Position numbers and translations under genes: made by a program | Notes under the pieces: generated by a model | Told to the model about the DNA's origin: nothing | What the model saw: the letters and a program-made list of their open reading frames with translations, nothing else | Database searches by the model: none | DNA from: Psychroserpens algicola | Lineage (GTDB): Bacteria > Bacteroidota > Bacteroidia > Flavobacteriales > Flavobacteriaceae | Direction of reading: 5' to 3' | DNA: 64,000 nucleotides | Assembly (NCBI RefSeq): GCF_014526325.1 | Contig: NZ_JACNMJ010000001.1 | Location: forward strand, 1,054,001-1,118,000 | In this document: in pieces, positions 28,206-35,600 of the stretch | How the letters are laid out: each line of letters opens with the position of its first letter | How positions within the stretch are numbered: position 1 is the stretch's first letter

Positions 28206-29273
28206 ATGAAACGACTACATTTTTCTTTAGCAATTATCTGTTTTTTAACGGCATTTAATGGCTTCTCCCAAAATGGAAAAAAAGAAAAACGATTTAAAAT
28301 TCACACTGTAGCATTCTACAATTTAGAGAATTTATTTGATACTATTAATGATGTAACAAAGTTTGATGAGCGCAGCCCTATAATGGAAATTAAAGCTGAT
28401 AGATCAGGCATTTATAAAAAGAAAGTCAACAATATGGCTAGAGTTATAGCCGATATTGGAGCTGACGTTACTGGAAATACACCTGCAATTATTGGTGTTT
28501 GTGAAATTGAAAACAGAGCCGTATTGGTCGATGTTGTTAATCATCCACTGTTATTAGCTAAAGATTACGGAATTATTCATTACGAATCTCCAGACGTAAG
28601 AGGAATTGATGTAGCATTGCTTTATCAGAAAAAATTATTTAAGCCTACGAGTCATGAATCATATGAGTTATTAATTTATGATGATGTTAAAAGAGACCGT
28701 GTGATTACCAGAGATCAGTTACTGGTTAGTGGTGAATTAGATGGCGATCCTATTCACGTCATTGTAAATCACTGGCCATCTAGAAGTGGTGGTGAAGCGC
28801 GAAGTCGTTCAAAACGTGTTGGAGCTGCACAACTTAATAAGAAAATAATAGATTCACTTCAATCTAAAGATCCTCATGCTAAAATTTTCACCATGGGCGA
28901 TTTAAATGATGATCCTACAAACTCGAGTGTAAAAGATGTTTTAAAAGCTAAAGCTGATAAAGATGATATCGATTTAAAGGAAATATACAATCCTTTTGAA
29001 AAAATGTTTACTGAAAAAGGCTACGGAACAACAGCTTACCGAGACGCCTGGAGTTTATTCGATCAAATTATGCTTACTGAGCCGCTAATTGCTAAAGATG
29101 ATTATTCGTCTTTTAGATTTTATAAAGCTGGTATTTATAACAAAACCTACCTTACTAACAAAAGAGGACGATATAAAGGGTATCCATTTAGAAGTTTTGC
29201 TGACGGCGGATTTACTAACGGATTTAGTGACCACTTCCCTGTGTATGTTTACCTTATTAAACAAGTAGACTAA
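28206..29273 (+). CDS. Secreted EEP-family nuclease/phosphodiesterase
   Basis: A 355-residue EEP-superfamily enzyme with a signal peptide ending near GFSQ (about 22), so it acts in the periplasm or outside. Motifs are VAFYNLENLFDTIND, GVCEIENRAVL with the metal-binding glutamate, NHWPSRSGG with the catalytic histidine, MGDLNDDP and SDHFPVYV. It is a paralog of the cytoplasmic protein at 9407 and shares its motif spacing. Divergent from a TonB-dependent receptor operon, it may release nucleotides or other phosphodiester products for uptake. Substrate is not visible in the sequence. Confidence 0.88.
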   Translation: MKRLHFSLAIICFLTAFNGFSQNGKKEKRFKIHTVAFYNLENLFDTINDVTKFDERSPIMEIKADRSGIYKKKVNNMARVIADIGADVTGNTPAIIGVCEIENRAVLVDVVNHPLLLAKDYGIIHYESPDVRGIDVALLYQKKLFKPTSHESYELLIYDDVKRDRVITRDQLLVSGELDGDPIHVIVNHWPSRSGGEARSRSKRVGAAQLNKKIIDSLQSKDPHAKIFTMGDLNDDPTNSSVKDVLKAKADKDDIDLKEIYNPFEKMFTEKGYGTTAYRDAWSLFDQIMLTEPLIAKDDYSSFRFYKAGIYNKTYLTNKRGRYKGYPFRSFADGGFTNGFSDHFPVYVYLIKQVD

Positions 29274-29291
29274 AAACAAATTATCATTGAT

Positions 29292-29329
29292 AAAAAAAAT
29301 GCGCTATAAATTTATAGCGCATTTTTTTT
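29292..29329. terminator. Bidirectional terminator
   Basis: A near-perfect inverted repeat centred on AAATTT with arms containing TGCGCTATAAA and A- and T-run flanks. It serves the EEP gene on plus and the convergent cytochrome-b-like gene on minus, whose stop codon abuts it. Confidence 0.9.
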
Positions 29330-29772
29330 TACATCCAGCTCATCCAGTTTGACCAAGGAATTCTTGAGAGTACAAGAACCAAACCTAAGGTGTAAAATAT
29401 AGCTAACATCTTAAATTTTGGCTTAGAAGTAAGTTTCTTTTTATGCTTAGAATAGCCAATCGTAATTAAAGTTACAGCCAAAATCCCAACAAAAGGATGG
29501 TCTACTGCTAGTAGTCGGGATAAAGCATCTAAACCACTAACACCATTAGCACTTAAATTTTTAAATCCGAAAGGCGATGTAAAATACAATACAAAGCCTA
29601 TTAAGAGTTGAATATGCATCACGATTAATGTAAACAGCGAAATTCTAAAGTCAACTGCTTGAAATTCTTTGTTCCCAAAAAACTTAAATAATGCATTCAA
29701 TGATGCAATAACAATCATTAGTAAAGCCAGATATGCCCAATAAGAATGGAGCATTTTAACAACGTCGTACAT
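29329..29772 (-). CDS. Four-helix cytochrome-b-like membrane protein
   Basis: A 147-residue protein with four predicted membrane helices. Histidines at about residues 9, 53 and 92 lie in or at the ends of helices, in the contexts MLHSYW, IVMHIQLLIGFVLYF and VDHPFVGI. This resembles the small Bacteroidota membrane proteins annotated as cytochrome B, where paired histidines could ligate heme. Heme binding is inferred from these residues, not shown. It follows pbpC by 56 bases and has its own likely promoter box in that gap. Confidence 0.7.
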   Translation of the reverse strand: MYDVVKMLHSYWAYLALLMIVIASLNALFKFFGNKEFQAVDFRISLFTLIVMHIQLLIGFVLYFTSPFGFKNLSANGVSGLDALSRLLAVDHPFVGILAVTLITIGYSKHKKKLTSKPKFKMLAIFYTLGLVLVLSRIPWSNWMSWM

Positions 29773-29798
29773 GTTTAATAGTTTAGAAATTAGATAAA

Positions 29799-29806
29799 CA
29801 AATGTA
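29799..29806 (-). promoter_or_regulatory. -7 promoter box of the cytochrome-b-like gene
   Basis: On the minus strand this reads TACATTTG, an exact TAnnTTTG match, 26 bases before the ATG at 29772. Confidence 0.5.
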
Positions 29807-29828
29807 ATAATTTAATACGCCTTATGTG

Positions 29829-32177
29829 TTATTCTGAAATAGAAATCTCTCGTTTTGTTTCGTTTCCAAATGCATCAACAACCGTAATAATGTGTTTGCC
29901 TTTCTTCGGAATTATCGCCAACTCATGAATGTCTTTCGTAGAACCTACATAGGTTTCATCCAGATACCAGTAGACCTGAGTTTCGGGTTTTGAATGTGCA
30001 ATTTTTAGAATTAAATCATTCGTTTTGCCGTTAAAATCCTTCGGAAGAAAAATCGAATTGTTTCGTTTCGGATAAATAAAATTCATAGTTTCCTGAACTT
30101 CTCCAGCACAATCCAGTCGCAATTTTGGAAGTGGTTTATAAAACGGATTTTTAGATTTGTAATAATGGGCTTTTAAAGGTGATAATACAAACCAAGATGT
30201 ATGCTTGATGGCATTTAAATCTTCACAGGACGAATTGACCTGATAGGTTTCAGTGCGATCCACATGTGCTAAAATATGATACGGACAAGGTTCTGTCTTT
30301 AAACCACTATTCTGAATAAACGTAGGTTCCACGTCATCGCAAACTGGTGAGGCACGATGACCACTTTTTGAACAGATGTTTACCTCTTGCATCTCGTCAT
30401 AGGGTTTTGCAAACCAATCACTATGAGGTAATATATCAAACACATCAAATAAAATAGGCGCTGCAGTTTGAACGCCAACCAAACCTGGACGCCCTTCACC
30501 ATCGGCATTACCAACCCAAACACCTACAACATAATCTTTGGTGGTACCAATTGCCCAGGCGTCCCGAAAACCAAAACTCGTTCCTGTTTTCCAGGCGATT
30601 TGTTTCGAATCGTCAAAAAATTCCCAGCTTTCATCACCTTCAGGACGATTGACTTTTTTTAAACTCTCATAGGTTAAATAAATCGACGCGGCATCAAATA
30701 ACGTTTTGTCAGTTGATGTTGTTCCAAAATCGACGCTTTCCGAAGCTATAAAAGTGGGCTCTACAAATTCGTTGGTGTAATATTCGCTCGAGGTTTCAGA
30801 AAAATGATTGAGTGTAGACGAGAGCGATGCATAGCTTTTACACAAATCCCAAAGATTACTTTCTGCGCCTCCCAAAATAAGGGATAATCCATAATGGTTG
30901 GCATTGTATTTTAAATCTTTAAGATTGAGTTGTTTTAAATATTGATGAAACCGATCCAGTCCAAAATCTTGTAACATACGAACCGCAGGAACGTTTAACG
31001 AACGTGATAAAGCGCGACTCGCAGGAACAACACCATCATAATCTTTATTAAAGTTTTCGGGATTATAACTCCCAAACTGACTTGGAATATCGGCTACTAA
31101 AGTATTGGGCAACAAATCACCTGCATCTAACATTGAAGCGTACAAAAAGGGTTTTAAAATGCTTCCTGTGCTTCGAGGTTTGTCAATAATATCAACATCT
31201 TTTTGGTGCGCTTTATCGGTTGGTGTATTGCCAACATAAGCCAGTACTTCTCGGGTATGTACATTGAGAACAAGTACTGCGGCATTATGAATTTCGTTTT
31301 GTTTTAAAATGTTATACTGGTTTTTAACCACATGATTAATACGTTCCTGAAGCTTGGTATCTAAAGTGGTTTGAATGCGTTCACCACGATGCGATTGCGC
31401 AACTTTTTGTAAAAGATGTGGCGCTATTTGAGGTAATGCATAAGGCTTCTGAGGAAGTGCTTCGGAAATGGATAACTGGTAGGTCAAGTCGTCTATAATG
31501 CCATTGTCTAATAATTTTTTGAGTAAACGGTTTCGTTTTGCTAATAAGCGCTCTTGATTTTTCCCAGGATAAATTAAACTTGGGGCATTGGGCAAAACAG
31601 CCAGTGTTGCACTTTCCGCCCAGGATAATTGATGCGCATCTCTATTAAAATAACGCCATGATGCCGCATCCAACCCAACAACATTACCGCCAAATGGAGC
31701 ATTACTAGCATAGTAAGCCAGGATTTCAGATTTTGAATCGCGGAGTTCTAAGCGTGTGGCGAGCACTATTTCTTTGATTTTTTCAAGATAGGTTCGCGCT
31801 TGTCCTTTTCGGGATAAACGAATCACTTGCTGAGTTAAAGTACTGCCACCACGTTTGACTTCTCCAGAGCTTATATTGTCTTTTAAGGCCTTAAAAATTG
31901 AAATAGGATTAAATCCTGGATGTTCGTAAAAGTATTCATCTTCAAACTGAATGATACAGGTTTTAAATTTTTCTGGGATACTATCATTATGAGGAAAACG
32001 CCATTGGCCATCAGTAGCGATTTGAGCTCCTAAAAGCTCCTTGTTTTTACTCGTAATTACTGTGGCTGTTGGATCTTTAAATAATTCCGCAGGTAAACAA
32101 AAAGCATACACGATGAGAAGTATTCCAAAAACGACAGACTTCCTTTTATGTTTTTTTATGTAGCGTATGAGTTTCAT
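29829..32177 (-). CDS. pbpC: Penicillin-binding protein 1C
   Basis: A 782-residue class A penicillin-binding protein. A membrane anchor (about 12-28) is followed by a GT51 glycosyltransferase domain with EDEYFYEHPGF and RGGSTLTQQ. The transpeptidase domain has the SxxK active serine in GSILKP, SLN in SRSLNVPA and the KTG box WKTGTSFG. The C-terminal domain is the BiPBP_C type found in PBP1C. All catalytic motifs are present. It is encoded after alpha-2-macroglobulin, the same association as yfhM-pbpC in E. coli, where it is thought to pair periplasmic protease trapping with cell-wall repair. Confidence 0.95.
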   Translation of the reverse strand: MKLIRYIKKHKRKSVVFGILLIVYAFCLPAELFKDPTATVITSKNKELLGAQIATDGQWRFPHNDSIPEKFKTCIIQFEDEYFYEHPGFNPISIFKALKDNISSGEVKRGGSTLTQQVIRLSRKGQARTYLEKIKEIVLATRLELRDSKSEILAYYASNAPFGGNVVGLDAASWRYFNRDAHQLSWAESATLAVLPNAPSLIYPGKNQERLLAKRNRLLKKLLDNGIIDDLTYQLSISEALPQKPYALPQIAPHLLQKVAQSHRGERIQTTLDTKLQERINHVVKNQYNILKQNEIHNAAVLVLNVHTREVLAYVGNTPTDKAHQKDVDIIDKPRSTGSILKPFLYASMLDAGDLLPNTLVADIPSQFGSYNPENFNKDYDGVVPASRALSRSLNVPAVRMLQDFGLDRFHQYLKQLNLKDLKYNANHYGLSLILGGAESNLWDLCKSYASLSSTLNHFSETSSEYYTNEFVEPTFIASESVDFGTTSTDKTLFDAASIYLTYESLKKVNRPEGDESWEFFDDSKQIAWKTGTSFGFRDAWAIGTTKDYVVGVWVGNADGEGRPGLVGVQTAAPILFDVFDILPHSDWFAKPYDEMQEVNICSKSGHRASPVCDDVEPTFIQNSGLKTEPCPYHILAHVDRTETYQVNSSCEDLNAIKHTSWFVLSPLKAHYYKSKNPFYKPLPKLRLDCAGEVQETMNFIYPKRNNSIFLPKDFNGKTNDLILKIAHSKPETQVYWYLDETYVGSTKDIHELAIIPKKGKHIITVVDAFGNETKREISISE

Positions 32178-32183
32178 TGTCTT

Positions 32184-32212
32184 TACCTTGAACTTACTTC
32201 AGAATCTCATTA
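32184..32212. repeat. Degenerate copy of a TTCTGAA-type intergenic repeat
   Basis: Contains CTTGAACTTACTTCAGAATC, a decayed form of the palindromic repeat seen intact at 32590. It fills the gap between the monooxygenase-fold gene and pbpC. Confidence 0.45.
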
Positions 32213-32524
32213 GTTATCTTTTGTGAATTCGTATTCACGCTCCACTTTACAGATGCGTACTTTATAGTAACTGTACCAGTCTTTACGTCCTTTTTGTTGC
32301 GCGATGAGATGATCACTGTGTTGCTTCCAATTTTTAATAGCATCGAGGCTTTCCCAGTAACTTACTGTGATTCCGAGGTCGCTTCTAGCGCTTTCTATCC
32401 CTAAAAAACCCTCTTGTTGTTTTGCTGAAACTTCCATCTGATTGGCCATTTCTGAATAGCCTTCAGTGTTTTCAGACTGCAATGAAGTAAATATGACAGC
32501 GTAGTAAGGTTTCGTGTTTTTCAT
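32210..32524 (-). CDS. Antibiotic biosynthesis monooxygenase (ABM) fold protein
   Basis: A 104-residue ferredoxin-like alpha-beta protein of the ABM/DUF-type family. The start YYAVIFTSLQSENTEGY, the segment QEGFLGIESAR and the motif VSYWESLDAIKNWKQHSDH are characteristic. Relatives include heme-degrading and quinone-oxidising enzymes and many of unknown role; I cannot pick one. No signal peptide, so it is cytoplasmic. It lies between the alpha-2-macroglobulin and pbpC genes with repeat-filled gaps of 125 and 32 bases, so it may be a later insertion into that pair. Confidence 0.85.
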   Translation of the reverse strand: MKNTKPYYAVIFTSLQSENTEGYSEMANQMEVSAKQQEGFLGIESARSDLGITVSYWESLDAIKNWKQHSDHLIAQQKGRKDWYSYYKVRICKVEREYEFTKDN

Positions 32525-32544
32525 CTTAAATTATATTATTTCGA

Positions 32545-32612
32545 TATTCTGAACTCGTTGACTCATTACTATTAATTGTAAATTTCGTCATTCTGAACTC
32601 GTTTCAGAATCT
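32545..32612. repeat. TTCTGAA-type palindromic repeats, one intact and one partial
   Basis: ATTCTGAA and TTCAGAAT form 8-base arms around CTCGT at 32590-32610. A partial copy, ATTCTGAACTCGTTG, lies at 32547. Short palindromes of this kind are scattered between genes in many flavobacteria and resemble REP elements. Confidence 0.6.
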
Positions 32613-32649
32613 CACACGTTTGGTCAAATGTTTTATTTACAAGCATTTT

Positions 32650-35600
32650 TTATTTCTTAACCTCAATCCAACTTCCCTTATTTCGCACAAAGAAATCATT
32701 ATCATACATGGCTTCAACTTGTGTTCCTGGTAAATAATAAGTTCCTAAATACGAGGCATTCAGCATGACTGTAAAGACTTTGGTTCCGTGTTTCCCCTTT
32801 GATGGTAAATCGAAATAGAAATTCACACGGTCGTCTCTAATATCTGTATATCGCGCTGCACTCGTTGTGGTATCTCCATAATCTGTAAAACGCGTATTCA
32901 CTATTTCCCATCCCGATGGAAAAATTTGAGTCAAGGCGACATCCCGAAGGTTTTCACTCTTTAAATTACTTACGCTCACTCTAGCCACAATATCTTGTCC
33001 TTGTTGTAAGCTTTTTACATCGATACGATTTCCTTTTAAATCGGTATAAATTACCGAAACACTTAAGCCGCGTTGTTCGGCAAGTTCTTCGCCTAATGGT
33101 AACTTACCAGAATTTAAAACCCTTACATAAACAAGATTCCCAGCTTCATTTTTAAGTTGTAAGGTGTTGGTGCCATCCACTACAGCTAACTCACGCTGTG
33201 CAATGGTGCTCTTGGTGGTTATAGTTTCCGTTTTACCTCCAAAAGTATAGGTGAAATTCATATCTTTTCCACCATTGGCTTCCACCATTTTCGCCATAGC
33301 TAATAAGCTGTAAGCGGTCGTTTGTGTACTCATCCAATTAGTACTCGACAAATCTTTTGCAATTTGTTCTGAAAGTGCTCGGGCTTTTGGATTTTGTGTA
33401 ATAATCATGGTTTCTAAAGCCATAGCGCGATTACGATCTACCGAACCATAGGTATAATAATTATACTTTGGTGGTTTAAAATCGATATTAGCCGATTGCG
33501 ACAATTGTGCACTCGCTTCTTTTTGTCCGGCTAAAGCATAAGCCGCAGCCAATCGCCATTTGGCTTCGTTCGAAATTTCACTAAACTCACGTAAGCGATT
33601 CATAGACGCAAGATCTGGGCTACCCGCCAAAGCCAACGTGTATAACCTATAGGCTTGTGCTAAATCGGAATTATAGTTTCTGTAACTAGGCCTCCAATCT
33701 CGAGCCGCTTGCTTTTGGTAGCTTAACCAGTTACTTTTAAAAGTAAGTGGCAATACAAAACCTTTCTTTTCGGCTTCAATTAAGAAATGCCCAGCATAGC
33801 TCGTTCCCCAGTCATTAGCTGTATTTTCTCCAATCCAGTAACTCATGCCACCATTTGGACGTTGGAAATTTCCTAAGCGTCTGATGCCGTTTTCTATGTT
33901 CGACTGAATTTCTTGTTTTTTCTCATATTTTAAATCGAATATATCACTCAAATATAACTGCGGAAAGACACTTGAGGTCGTTTGCTCTACACAGCCATGC
34001 GGATATTGAATCAAGTATTGTAAGCGTTTTGAGAAATCCATTGGTGGAAGCGTGGAGAATTCCACTGTTGCCGTATTGGTTCCAGGCACGCCGAAGGTTC
34101 TAAAGTCTAAACGCTCTGAAGCATTGGCTTCTAGTTTTGCATTTTCGTATAATGAAGTTATCGGATTCGGATTTACCACATCCAATTCAACTTTATAGCT
34201 TGACTTTTCACCATTTCCAGTAGCAATGACTTCAACTGTATTAATGCCTTTTGCTTTGCTGACATCTAATTCGAAGTAAGCCATTTGCTCGTCAGGTTTT
34301 GCAAAAGTCATTTGCTGACTGCTATTTCCAACAACTGAAATTCCGTCACTCAATGTCAAGCTTAAGTTCACATTTTTGACCTTAGGTTCCATCGCAAATA
34401 CGGTTACAGGAAGTGTTACTTTTTCTCCCGGACTTAACTTTCTCGGTAAAGTCGCTAAGACCATTAATGGTTTTTTTACTTCTACAGATTTGTCGGTACT
34501 TCCATAAGCTTCCGTTTGGTTATTTCCAGCAACAACCATGGTTCGCACCGCACCAACATAATTTGGCATTTTGATTTTATGCGATTTAGACTTTCCGGCT
34601 TCTAACTCAAATGGACCTAAATAAGTGACAACCGGCTTAAAGCGATTCGCTTTTTTATTCTTGCCTTTGGCAGCACTGCCATCTCCACCAATAGCTAAGA
34701 CCTGATCGATACTTCCAGAATAAGCACCAATCACATCATCAAAAATATCCCAGGTTTTCACACCTAATGCTTCACGCGAATAAAAATCGTTCCATGCATT
34801 TGGAGTTTTAAAACGTGTTAAATCTAATAAACCTTCTTCTACCATCGCAATGGTATAGGTCATTGGTTTTTTGTTTTTTTCGGAAACAAAGACTTCAAAT
34901 TCTTGTTCTGGTCTAAGTACACTGGCCATTCGTAATTCTGGTTCGAGAATGGTTTTTGGATCTTCTACCAAAATTGGAATGACACCATAGAGTCGTATTG
35001 GTAAATCGTTACTTGTGATGGCATGTGGTTGTAATAAGGAGATGTTGACAAATACATTGGGCGCCATTTCCGAAGTAATCGGAATGTCAACCGTGGTTTC
35101 TCCTTTGTTAGTTTTTACCCATTTGTGTTCTATAACATCTGAGCCATTTTCAATGCTTATTAAAGCACGACCTTCACTTCCGGAAGGGAATTTAATGGTC
35201 GCGGTTTCACCAACATTATAATTGTCTTTATCTGAAGCAAATACCAGCATTTTTGCCGCTTCTTTGTCATTTCCTGTTGACATACCAGACCAGTTTTTAT
35301 AGAAATAGGCAGTTCGTCCCGTCGCATGGCCACTCACAGGATCATAAACTCTAATGAGGTAACGGCCTCTTTCATTTTCAGGGATTTTGATATTAAATGA
35401 GGTTTTTCCGTTGGCACCTGTTGATGCTTTTTGATTTAAAATGGGTCTGTGGTAACTACTCGATACATAATTGGAAAGGTTGTCATACGAGGAGTTCCAC
35501 CACCAGCGCCATTCAATTTTATACACTTTTATTTCCAAGTCGTTTCGTTGTACAGGTTTTCCGTCTTTATCAACAACGGCTAAATCAAAGGTTTGGTTAG

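Noticed and set aside
29829-29860. A TTCTGAA-like match at the pbpC stop codon
   Set aside because: It lies within the coding end of pbpC and lacks the second arm; treated as coincidence.
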